Shown here piece after piece: positions 52,958 to 59,688 of a stretch of 64,000 bases of DNA. The notes beneath the pieces were generated by a model, which was not told where the DNA came from, did no database searches, and saw only the letters and a program-made list of their open reading frames with translations. The translations under genes and the position numbers were made by a program. The stretch is from Pelagerythrobacter marinus (GTDB lineage Bacteria; Pseudomonadota; Alphaproteobacteria; Sphingomonadales; Sphingomonadaceae), in NCBI RefSeq assembly GCF_009827515.1, contig NZ_WTYO01000001.1, positions 539,501 through 603,500 on the forward strand, written 5' to 3'. The number at the start of each line of letters is the position of its first letter. Positions within the stretch are counted from its first letter, which is position 1.

Positions 52958-53090
52958 ATTGCCTGTGCATTTCCTCGGCCAGCCCTTCGCAGTCGTCAAT
53001 CGGATTGTCGGAAACCCGGTGCAGCCAAGTGGCCACAAGGTTTTCGAGAATGAAGTTGATCTTGCTGAGTTCGATACTCGTGGCGTCCAT
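52827..53090 (-). CDS. Hypothetical phage protein on the opposite strand
   Basis: 87 residues starting MDATSIELSKINFILENLVA, with WLHRVSDNPIDDCEGLAEEMHRQF, which reads like a real folded protein. AAAGGGACC precedes the ATG. It is the only minus-strand gene in the rightward operon and overlaps the 59-residue gene antisense. A TCGTGCG/CGCACGA inverted repeat lies just upstream (53102-53130). Confidence 0.55.
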   Translation of the reverse strand: MDATSIELSKINFILENLVATWLHRVSDNPIDDCEGLAEEMHRQFTALPATVFGEELSPEQTRQAQEAAGQRMDLFWAGVRERLRSS

Positions 53091-53176
53091 GTAGGTCCCT
53101 TTCGTGCGTCACCATCGCAAGTTCGCACGATAGCCGAAGCCGGGGGTGTAGCAAGCGCCCCCGGCGGAGGTGCCGC

Positions 53177-53266
53177 ATGACCCCCGACAAGCCGCTCCCC
53201 CCGATCCTGCACGAGATACCCGACGCAATCGCTGCCGGGATCGTGCCCAAGCAACAGGAGGATTGA
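53177..53266 (+). CDS. 29-residue mini-protein
   Basis: GGCGGAGG lies before an ATG that opens MTPDKPLPPILHEIPDAIAA and ends with a stop touching the next ATG. The coding bases also supply the AGGAGG of the next gene, so it may function chiefly as a leader peptide. Confidence 0.45.
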   Translation: MTPDKPLPPILHEIPDAIAAGIVPKQQED

Positions 53267-53467
53267 ATGAGCGTCCTTAAGGCTGTCCGCGCTAAATGCC
53301 TCGATTGCTGTGGAGATATGCCCTCCGAGGTTCGCGAATGCACCATCGTGAGTTGCGCGCTCCACCCCTTTCGAATGGGCAAGAACCCGTTCCGCAAAAA
53401 GCGTGTCCTGACTGACGAGCAGCGCAAGACATTGGCGAACCGACTTGCCCAAGCGCGGAGCCAGTAA
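53267..53467 (+). CDS. Small Cys-rich phage protein
   Basis: 66 residues: AKCLDCCGDMPSEVRECTIVSCALHPFRMGKNPFR, with five clustered Cys and a His, probably a zinc finger; similar small proteins are frequent in phages near replication genes (recollection). AGGAGG lies 7 bases upstream. Confidence 0.65.
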   Translation: MSVLKAVRAKCLDCCGDMPSEVRECTIVSCALHPFRMGKNPFRKKRVLTDEQRKTLANRLAQARSQ

Positions 53468-53557
53468 ATGACTGGCTACTCCGGCATCGACCTTATCGCG
53501 ATCATCTTTGCCATCCTCGCGATTGTCGCAATCGCCCTGCGGCCGGGGAGGGCATAA
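53468..53557 (+). CDS. 29-residue membrane mini-protein
   Basis: MTGYSGIDLIAIIFAILAIV is a single hydrophobic helix with a short basic end (ALRPGRA). The stop is directly followed by the next ATG. Too short for similarity arguments; geometry and the clear helix support it. Confidence 0.4.
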   Translation: MTGYSGIDLIAIIFAILAIVAIALRPGRA

Positions 53558-53755
53558 ATGATCCCCGCAATCATCGACACTGGCAGCGATGACGGCGCTT
53601 ACCGGGAAGCTCTGATGTTCCCGCCGTGGTCGCAGATCGCTCCCGACACGTTCGCCAATTTCACGCACGACCCGAGCGGCCGCCACCCCAATGGTGACGA
53701 TCTCGCCGGGCCGTTTCTCCATCCTTTCCATAATTCGGAGATAGCCGATGGCTGA
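53558..53755 (+). CDS. Hypothetical phage protein
   Basis: 65 residues starting MIPAIIDTGSDDGAYREALM. The ribosome site GGGGAGGG lies inside the preceding mini-gene. No family recognised. Confidence 0.5.
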   Translation: MIPAIIDTGSDDGAYREALMFPPWSQIAPDTFANFTHDPSGRHPNGDDLAGPFLHPFHNSEIADG

Positions 53756-54221
53756 CAGCAAGTCTGTCCAAGACGAGGGACTGTTCTCGGACGAGCGCCT
53801 TCAAGAGTGGATCTGCGGCGAGATTCACCGCTTCATTCATATCGAACGCCTGATGACGCGCGGACAACTCGCCGAGGCTGCTGGCATCAGCGTTGATTAC
53901 CTGGATGCGCTGAGAAAGACCGGGGAGGGGCGCAGGAAGCTGAAACCGGCTGCCATGCTGTCGCTCTGTGTCGTCATGGGGCAGCGTCGGGTTAACGGCC
54001 TGCTGGCCAATATCGGTTACGGTGGTGCCAAGCCCTTGGACGAAGCGGACGACCTGTGCGTCCATTCCATCGTCGCGAACGGCCTACAGCACTTTTCGAT
54101 TATCGCCACGGCTGCTGCTGACGGTCGGATCGACCATACCGAGGCCCCGCTTTGCCGGGATGCTGCTGACCACATTATCGCGACCGTCATGCCCCTGTCC
54201 AGCGCGGGAGAGGCGGCATGA
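53748..54221 (+). CDS. Phage regulatory protein, CII-like
   Basis: 157 residues: a helical N-terminus with LAEAAGISVDYLDALRKTGEG (likely HTH), then VNGLLANIGYGGAKPLDEAD and a C-terminal segment DGRIDHTEAPLCRDAADHI, as in CII-type phage regulators. It may act on lysogeny promoters or in replication control. Confidence 0.6.
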   Translation: MADSKSVQDEGLFSDERLQEWICGEIHRFIHIERLMTRGQLAEAAGISVDYLDALRKTGEGRRKLKPAAMLSLCVVMGQRRVNGLLANIGYGGAKPLDEADDLCVHSIVANGLQHFSIIATAAADGRIDHTEAPLCRDAADHIIATVMPLSSAGEAA

Positions 54222-54487
54222 GCGATTGGCAGAGAGGTGATCTGGCGCTGTGCGTGGATGATAAGCCAAGTCCGCTGCTGGGGCGGCACCCAGCGATCAA
54301 GGGGCGCATCTACACCGTCGCTTCGGTGGTAATAGCAGATTCGCTAGGTTTAACGTTCGAAGAAATCGATCATCCGAATGCGCTCGGATATTATGCCCAT
54401 CGCTTCCGCAAGGTCACTCCCCCCAAGGCAGACGAGTTCGACCGCGAAGTAATCGATCTCATGAACCGCAAGCCGGTGGAGGTCTAA
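54218..54487 (+). CDS. Conserved small phage protein
   Basis: 89 residues: DLALCVDDKPSPLLGRHP, GRIYTVASVV, and YYAHRFRKVTPP form a small beta-barrel-like (KOW/SH3-like) layout common in phages. Function unknown. ATG overlaps the upstream stop. Confidence 0.6.
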   Translation: MSDWQRGDLALCVDDKPSPLLGRHPAIKGRIYTVASVVIADSLGLTFEEIDHPNALGYYAHRFRKVTPPKADEFDREVIDLMNRKPVEV

Positions 54488-54489
54488 CC

Positions 54490-54603
54490 ATGCACGACAC
54501 CAACGGCGCTGAACTGGTGGGCTGGGAATCTGAACCCGATCCTTTCCCCAAGGCCCTTATCGCTATCTGTGCTGCCCTGATTATCGCGGGGGTGCTGCTG
54601 TGA
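54490..54603 (+). CDS. 37-residue membrane mini-protein
   Basis: MHDTNGAELVGWESEPDPFP precedes one hydrophobic helix (about 21-37). GGAGGTC is close upstream and the stop overlaps the next start (GTGA). Function unknown. Confidence 0.45.
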   Translation: MHDTNGAELVGWESEPDPFPKALIAICAALIIAGVLL

Positions 54604-55265
54604 AGAGTATCGCACGGGAACGCCCCAGCAATTACGAGGCGGACGGTCATGCGGCTTATGCGCGTCGTCTCGCGGGCTACATGAACGACGCTGGTTATAT
54701 CCGCGCTCTCACCATTCGCGAATACGGGATCGCGCCCGGTGTGCACCGCATCCAGGAATGGATCGACAAGCGCCACCGGGATGCCGCGGCAATCAAGCGG
54801 GTTGTTCAAAACCGCCACAGGATCGACCCGGCTGCAAACGATGGCGACGATTTCAAGGTCGTTCGTCTGGACCTGCCCAAGCCGACGCCCAAACCGCGCA
54901 TCAGGCGCAAGCCGGTGGCATTCGTTCCGCCGGCCAAGGTAAGGCCGCCTGTCCGCCTGTCGCGCCGCGTGATCGACGCTGTGGCCGAATGGTTTGGCCT
55001 GAAGCCGCAGGACATTCTCGGCAAGTCCCGCGCCCACCACAAGGTTAGTGCGCGTTTCGTCGCCATTCGCATCCTGCGCGAAATGCGCTTTGCCAGCGGC
55101 GAGCACCGCTTTTCCTTTCCTGACATCGGCAGGGTGCTGGACGGCCGCGACCACTCCACGATCATCTACGCATGGAACACCTTTGACGACCGCGCCCGGA
55201 AATACCCGGAAATGCGCGAGGCATACGAGGATCTGCGCCACCTCGCTGAGGGGTGGCAGGCATGA
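54600..55265 (+). CDS. Phage protein with DnaA domain IV only
   Basis: 221 residues. The C-terminal third (about 115-210) matches the DNA-binding domain of DnaA: VAEWFGLKPQDILGKSRAHH, VSARFVAIRILRE, and the DnaA-box-contacting signature GRDHSTIIYAW. The ATPase domains are missing, and the N-terminal part (EYGIAPGVHRIQEWIDKRH) is unrelated. It probably recognises DnaA-like boxes at the phage origin or recruits the host replisome. GTG start coupled to the mini-gene. Confidence 0.8.
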   Translation: MKSIARERPSNYEADGHAAYARRLAGYMNDAGYIRALTIREYGIAPGVHRIQEWIDKRHRDAAAIKRVVQNRHRIDPAANDGDDFKVVRLDLPKPTPKPRIRRKPVAFVPPAKVRPPVRLSRRVIDAVAEWFGLKPQDILGKSRAHHKVSARFVAIRILREMRFASGEHRFSFPDIGRVLDGRDHSTIIYAWNTFDDRARKYPEMREAYEDLRHLAEGWQA

Positions 55266-55606
55266 ACCGCTCCTATGCCCTTGGCCGCCTGAAAACCGGC
55301 CAGATGAACAAGACCGAGGCCGAATATGCCCGCGAGCTGGAGCTGAGAAAGAGCGCTGGCGAGATCGCCTGGTATCGCTTTGAGGGCCTGAAGCTGCGCC
55401 TTGCGGACAAGACGTTCTACACCCCGGATTTCGCCGTCATGCTTAGCACTGGCGAGCTTGAATGTCACGAGGTCAAGGGGTTCTGGCAGGACGACGCGCG
55501 GGTCAAGATCAAGGTCGCTGCCGACCAGTATCCCTTCCGCTTCATCGCCCTTCGCAAGCGCGCGAAGCGAGATGGCGGCGGGTTCGCGGTGGAGGACTTC
55601 TCGTGA
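55262..55606 (+). CDS. DUF1064 phage protein (nuclease-like)
   Basis: 114 residues: MNKTEAEYARELELRKSAGEI, YTPDFAVMLSTGELECHEVKG, and VAADQYPF, the family's PD-(D/E)xK-like core (Asp, Glu, ExK). Possibly a Holliday-junction or repair nuclease. Overlaps the previous gene by 4 bases. Confidence 0.75.
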   Translation: MNRSYALGRLKTGQMNKTEAEYARELELRKSAGEIAWYRFEGLKLRLADKTFYTPDFAVMLSTGELECHEVKGFWQDDARVKIKVAADQYPFRFIALRKRAKRDGGGFAVEDFS

Positions 55607-56277
55607 GCATCCGCGTCATGTCCAAGGTCTGGGATATGGACCTGCCCGCAAAGGACAAGCTGGTGCTGCTGGCGCTGGCCGATTGCGCGAACGACGACGG
55701 CCTGGCGTGGCCCTCGATCGCCACCCTCGCGCGCAAGTGCGGATGCGATGCCAGGACGGTGCAACGCAATCTCCGCCGCCTTGAAGCCGCTGGCCATATC
55801 AGCCGCGAGGAAGTGATTGGAAAGGGCTGCAAATATCGGTTTACCCCCCGGCAAATTGCCACCCCTGACAAATCGCCCCCCCGGCAAAATGACGGGGCGA
55901 CAAAAACGACGCGGACCCCCGGCAAATTGCCACCCAAACCGTCAAGAACCGTCAATGATTTACCTAACGGTAAATCTAAGACGCGCGTGCAATGCGCAAA
56001 GCCCGATGAGGTGAGTGAGGCCATTTGGCGAGACTTCACCCGACAGCGAAAGAAACCGGTCACCGAGACAGCCCTGAAGGGCCTCAAGCGAGAGGCGGAC
56101 AAGGCCGGTTGGACGCTGGAGGCCGCAATCGAAGAGGCCACGATGCGTGGATGGGAAGGGTTCAAGGCAGATTGGGTGAAAGGAGCCAGCAATGACAACC
56201 GAAATCGCAATTCAACCGGCGGAAGCACGCGAAATGCAGCACAGGAAGCGCTCGCAAGACTTCAGCACGGCCGCTGA
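55603..56277 (+). CDS. Winged-helix phage replication protein
   Basis: 224 residues. The N-terminus has an HTH_36-type winged helix (KLVLLALADCANDDGLAWPSIATLARKCGCDARTVQRNLRRLEAAGHI), a polar linker, and a C-terminal domain with AIWRDFTRQRKKPVTETALKG, as in phage replication initiators (lambda O-like). GTG start coupled to DUF1064; ATG at 55618 is an alternative. Confidence 0.75.
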   Translation: MSIRVMSKVWDMDLPAKDKLVLLALADCANDDGLAWPSIATLARKCGCDARTVQRNLRRLEAAGHISREEVIGKGCKYRFTPRQIATPDKSPPRQNDGATKTTRTPGKLPPKPSRTVNDLPNGKSKTRVQCAKPDEVSEAIWRDFTRQRKKPVTETALKGLKREADKAGWTLEAAIEEATMRGWEGFKADWVKGASNDNRNRNSTGGSTRNAAQEALARLQHGR

Positions 56278-56608
56278 AATTATCCCTGAGTTGGCCGCCT
56301 GTTTCGCGCTAGTCCGCCCTGTCAGCATGACAGACGACGCGGCGGCGGAATGGCTTGCGGTCGCGGCAAACGAGCTGGAAGGCTATCGCGCTGGCATCCT
56401 TCGGATCGGTCTGGGGGAGGCGCGCAAGACCTGCACGCACCACGGACAGATCGTGCCGACCGTTATCAAGGCAATGGAAGAGGCGACCCCGTGGCGGATG
56501 GGTAAACCGCTTGAACGCCGTCTGCCGGGCCAGGTCGAGCGACAGTTGCCGCCCCCTGAGGTTCGGGGCCTGATCGAAGGCGCGACACGGGCGCTGAACG
56601 CCGCATGA
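56192..56608 (+). CDS. Hypothetical protein, possible replisome-loading partner
   Basis: 138 residues: LAACFALVRPVSMTDDAAAEWLAVAANELEGY and HHGQIVPTVIKAMEEATPW. It overlaps the winged-helix gene by 86 bases and takes the place that helicase-loader-type proteins often have, but no ATPase motif is present. Function unassigned. Confidence 0.5.
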   Translation: MTTEIAIQPAEAREMQHRKRSQDFSTAAEIIPELAACFALVRPVSMTDDAAAEWLAVAANELEGYRAGILRIGLGEARKTCTHHGQIVPTVIKAMEEATPWRMGKPLERRLPGQVERQLPPPEVRGLIEGATRALNAA

Positions 56609-57264
56609 CCTCCCCTGTCACCATAGGCCGGGCTACCCTGTATCGGGGGGACTGCCGGGATATTCTGCCGACGCTGCCGGAGGTGGGCGCGGTTGTGACC
56701 GATCCGCCGTTTGGAATGAAGTTCCAGAGCAATCATCGAAAGGAAAAGCACCTAGCTATCGACAATGACGATACCGAAGAATTGCTGGTGTGGGCTTGTG
56801 GCTTGCCTGTTTCACACAGTCGTTATGTCTTTTGTAGGTGGGACAATCTGGCCACCGTCCCAAGGCCTCGCAGTGTTATAACGTGGGTTAAGAACAATCA
56901 TTCAATGGGTGACCTTGAGCACGAGCATGGACGTCAAACGGAACTCTGCCTCTTCTATCCTGGGGAAGCGCACGACTTCCCCCGTGGACGTCCGAATGAT
57001 GTTGTAAGGGCTCCGCGCACGGGGAACGAATTTCACCCGACTGAAAAGCCGGTCCAATTGATGCGCGCCGTTTGTGATTGGACACGCGGAATCATCCTAG
57101 ACCCGTTCATGGGCAGCGGGACGACTGGCGTAGCGGCTGTTCAGATGGGCCGCGACTTCATCGGCATCGAGCGCGAACCGAAGTATTTCGACATCGCCTG
57201 CCGCCGCATCGAAGAGGCCCAGCGCCAAGGCGACCTGTTCATAGGCCGGGCGGATGCAGCATGA
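56605..57264 (+). CDS. DNA methyltransferase (N4/N6 type)
   Basis: 219 residues: catalytic motif IV VTDPPFG near residue 32, HPTEKP, and the SAM-binding motif I DPFMGSGTTG near 168, order IV...I typical of beta-class enzymes. No cognate restriction enzyme is nearby, so it is likely an orphan modifying phage DNA. Overlaps the upstream gene by 4 bases. Confidence 0.9.
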   Translation: MTSPVTIGRATLYRGDCRDILPTLPEVGAVVTDPPFGMKFQSNHRKEKHLAIDNDDTEELLVWACGLPVSHSRYVFCRWDNLATVPRPRSVITWVKNNHSMGDLEHEHGRQTELCLFYPGEAHDFPRGRPNDVVRAPRTGNEFHPTEKPVQLMRAVCDWTRGIILDPFMGSGTTGVAAVQMGRDFIGIEREPKYFDIACRRIEEAQRQGDLFIGRADAA

Positions 57265-57433
57265 ACCGGGCTTCACCCCCACACGCGGGAGAAAGCCCCG
57301 CACTGGCGAGCGCCGCCTCATCGTCCAGTTTCGCTGCGGTTACGTGGACAGGAAGCACACTTACACCGCCGCCCAGCTTCGATGGAGCGACACCGGGCAC
57401 GATTGGGACATCATTGCGGTCAAGAGGGCTTAA
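57254..57433 (+). CDS. 59-residue phage protein
   Basis: MQHEPGFTPTRGRKPRTGER leads to LIVQFRCGYVDRKHTYTAAQ and LRWSDTGHDWDIIAVKRA, a pattern common in small phage proteins. It overlaps the end of the methyltransferase. A competing frame at 57261-57446 has no such pattern and is rejected. Confidence 0.6.
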   Translation: MQHEPGFTPTRGRKPRTGERRLIVQFRCGYVDRKHTYTAAQLRWSDTGHDWDIIAVKRA

Positions 57434-57447
57434 GGGAGGCACATAGG

Positions 57448-58089
57448 ATGGCAAAGACGCGCACAGACCCGCTCGCCAAGCGCCGGGACGAAAACTATCT
57501 CCAGTGGCGCTCCCGTGTCGCTCGCGCCCGAGAGACGCAGCGCAGGCAGGGGGAGGGCATTGTCACCCCCGAGACGCTGCGGCAGGGCGGGCTGGTGGAA
57601 GGCTATGCCCCCACGCAGGAACGCGCGCGGACCTATCACCGCAAGCAACGCTCTGCCCTGAAGGCGATGCACGACCGTGGCTCCCTATCAAGCGAACAGT
57701 TCGGGGCGGCATTGCAGATCGCCCGCATTGCCGAGCGGATCGAACGTGAAGCCGGAGTATCGTGCGCCAGCATGGAAGCGAGGGTGGATTGTTCGGGCTC
57801 GGCATCGGACAAGCTGGTGGAAAGCCTGTATGACGTTCGCGCTGAGCGGGCCTACACGCAATGGCGGCAGTCTCTCCCGATCCCGCGCCGCATGATCGTG
57901 GACATGGTGCTTCGCGACCACCGGCTGAAGGCCATTGCCTCGCGCTACAACATGGGCTGGCCCAAAGCGCAGCGTTTGCTTGGGCAGGCGCTGGACAACT
58001 GGGCAGATATCTACCGCAAGGCGATGCGGGAGATCGGCCAGGAGGACGTGGACGCTATGCACGAGCGGCTTGGAACAAAGTGCGCCTAG
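57448..58089 (+). CDS. Phage regulator-like protein with C-terminal HTH
   Basis: 213 residues: basic N-terminus (KRRDENYLQWRSRVARARETQRR), a helical middle and a C-terminal segment VLRDHRLKAIASRYNMGWPKAQRLLGQAL, which looks like a sigma-region-4 or HTH fold. Its place at the end of the early operon suggests a late gene activator. Inferred only. Confidence 0.55.
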   Translation: MAKTRTDPLAKRRDENYLQWRSRVARARETQRRQGEGIVTPETLRQGGLVEGYAPTQERARTYHRKQRSALKAMHDRGSLSSEQFGAALQIARIAERIEREAGVSCASMEARVDCSGSASDKLVESLYDVRAERAYTQWRQSLPIPRRMIVDMVLRDHRLKAIASRYNMGWPKAQRLLGQALDNWADIYRKAMREIGQEDVDAMHERLGTKCA

Positions 58090-58103
58090 ATCACGAACAA
58101 AGG

Positions 58104-58432
58104 TTGACACATGCCTCGAAATATGCCATGTCTGCAATCATACAGAGAAGCGCCCGGAAGGGGTGCGACTGAGTTTCACGAATTGCTGCGGGCGTATAGA
58201 GCCGCCTACGCCACAAGGCCCGGATGACAGGCCCGGGTCCGAAGGCCCGCAGCAACCTTAATTGCCGTGTTGCCCGCGCAGAGCGTTGGGATTGGCGACA
58301 TGCCCACGGCAGCTATTTGCGAATTGCTGCGCGGTCCTGAGTTGGTCCTCGCCATAAGCCTTGGATGCAGCGCCCAAGGTTGAGGTCGCGCAGCAACCCC
58401 TTAGAGCCTCGCCCTAACCGGCGGGGCTTTTT
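58104..58432 (+). ncRNA. Structured non-coding RNA with tandem stem domains (prophage)
   Basis: No gene is supported in 58090-58612. TTGACA (58104-58109) may be a promoter. Domain 1 closes with TTGCTGCGGGC (58183-58193) and GCCCGCAGCAA (58245-58255) and has two inner hairpins. Domain 2 closes with TGCCGTG (58263-58269) / CACGGCA (58305-58311). Domain 3 closes with TTGCTGCGCG (58324-58333) / CGCGCAGCAA (58387-58396) around CCTTGG/CCAAGG. Domains 1 and 3 share the flanks GAATTGCTGCG and CGCAGCAACC but differ inside. An intrinsic terminator ends the unit at 58432. The actual 5' end is unknown. Confidence 0.6.
58406..58432 (+). terminator. Rho-independent terminator before the late genes
   Basis: GCCTCGCC (58406-58413) pairs with GGCGGGGC (58420-58427) over a 6-base loop and is followed by five T. 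It would stop early rightward transcription unless antiterminated, or end the structured RNA. Confidence 0.85.
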
Positions 58433-58612
58433 GCATTCGGCCCCTAAGCGGGTCGCGCCGCCGACGGCTCACGAAAAGCGAGGCGCAGCCTTTTGTCGCT
58501 ATCGGAAGACCTTCGGCGGTTGAAATTGAGTGGGAATGAGGTAGAACAAGCGGGCCGAAACGGGTGGCTAGACCCGCTCCGGCCCTGACCAAAACGAACG
58601 TAGGAGGTTCGC

Positions 58613-59140
58613 TTGGCTAATCAGCGCATAGAGCGTGCAAAGGCCGATTCCCAGAAGAAAAAGTCGCCGGACGTTTGCCGGCGCGGCCATGTGGACCAGC
58701 GGTTGCCGAACGGCGACTGCTATGAGTGCCGAAAGATCCGTAACCGGTTGGTGGTGCACACCCCGCATTATCGCGCTCGTCGAAACGCCTATCTGAAGGC
58801 GCGCCGTCAATCTGACCCGGCGTATCGTCTCGACCAGGCCATCCGTTGTCAAATGCGGCGAGCGATGCGCGAGGTCAACGCGCAGCAGCGGACGTGGAGG
58901 GAGGTGCTGGGCTATACGGCCGATGACCTTCGGGAACACATCGGCAGGCAGTTTGCGCCTGGCATGACTTGGGAGAACTACGGCGAGTGGCACATCGACC
59001 ACATTGTCCCGGTGTCGTCGTTCAATTTTAAATCAGTTGAAGACCCCGAGTTTCGCGCCTGCTGGGCGCTGAGCAATCTGCGCCCGCTGTGGGCAAAGGA
59101 CAATCTGAAAAAGCACGCGAAACGCACTCAGTTGCTGTGA
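58613..59140 (+). CDS. HNH endonuclease
   Basis: 175 residues from a TTG with an AGGAGG ribosome site. Paired Cys (CRRGH, CYECRK) form an N-terminal zinc motif; the C-terminal HNH core is WHIDHIVPVSSF and ALSNLRPLWAKDN. HNH proteins next to terminase genes assist DNA packaging cleavage in many phages. Confidence 0.85.
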   Translation: MANQRIERAKADSQKKKSPDVCRRGHVDQRLPNGDCYECRKIRNRLVVHTPHYRARRNAYLKARRQSDPAYRLDQAIRCQMRRAMREVNAQQRTWREVLGYTADDLREHIGRQFAPGMTWENYGEWHIDHIVPVSSFNFKSVEDPEFRACWALSNLRPLWAKDNLKKHAKRTQLL

Positions 59141-59244
59141 TCGCACGACGCGAACACATCGCAGCTGCGATCGGGACAAAGTTTCATACACACCGCATAC
59201 ACACCGGCCCACCGCCTAGCGGAGCCGGGGGAAGGCGAGAGACG

Positions 59245-59688
59245 ATGGCGCGCCCGACGATCTTCGATCAAGAGCTGGCGGACAAGATACTCGACCGCAT
59301 TTCTGACGGCGAGAGTCTGCGTAAGATTTGCTGCGAAGACGACATGCCGGGGCAGACGACGGTTTACCGTTGGCTCAGGCAGGACGAGGAGTTTCGGCAG
59401 CAATACGCGAGCGCGCGTGAGCTTCAAGCCGACACGTTGTTCGACGAGACGCTGGACATTGCCGACGACGCGACCAACGATTGGATGGTCCGCTACGGGA
59501 AAGAGGACGAGGCTCCGGGCTGGAAAGAGAATGGTGAGGCCATCCGGCGGAGCCAGCTGAGGATCGATACCCGCAAGTGGATCGCCGGTCAGCTTCGCCC
59601 GAAGGTTTACGGTCCGCGGGTCCAGCAAGACCACACGCACGCGGTCGATGAGGATTTGGCCGAATGGCTGGGCCGCAAGACCTCCTAA
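59245..59688 (+). CDS. Terminase small subunit
   Basis: 147 residues: an N-terminal helix-turn-helix (GESLRKICCEDDMPGQTTVYRWL), then FDETLDIADDATNDW and RRSQLRIDTRKWIAGQL, characteristic of small terminases that bind the pac/cos site. The gene starts at the ATG preceded by GGGGGAAGGCGAGAGACG. Confidence 0.88.
   Translation: MARPTIFDQELADKILDRISDGESLRKICCEDDMPGQTTVYRWLRQDEEFRQQYASARELQADTLFDETLDIADDATNDWMVRYGKEDEAPGWKENGEAIRRSQLRIDTRKWIAGQLRPKVYGPRVQQDHTHAVDEDLAEWLGRKTS

Noticed and set aside
56605-57264. Complete restriction-modification system around the methyltransferase
   Set aside because: No restriction endonuclease gene lies next to it; neighbours are replication and small phage proteins, so an orphan methyltransferase is more likely.
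57261-57446. 61-codon plus-strand frame after the methyltransferase gene
   Set aside because: The frame starting at 57254 encodes a pattern common in phage proteins and fits the spacing; the other reads as Ser/Ala/Pro-rich filler.
58183-58255. Domain 1 of the structured RNA as a tRNA or tmRNA
   Set aside because: The acceptor-like stem is too long (11 bp), there is no D-arm GG or T-loop TTCGA pattern, and no anticodon arm in the right place.
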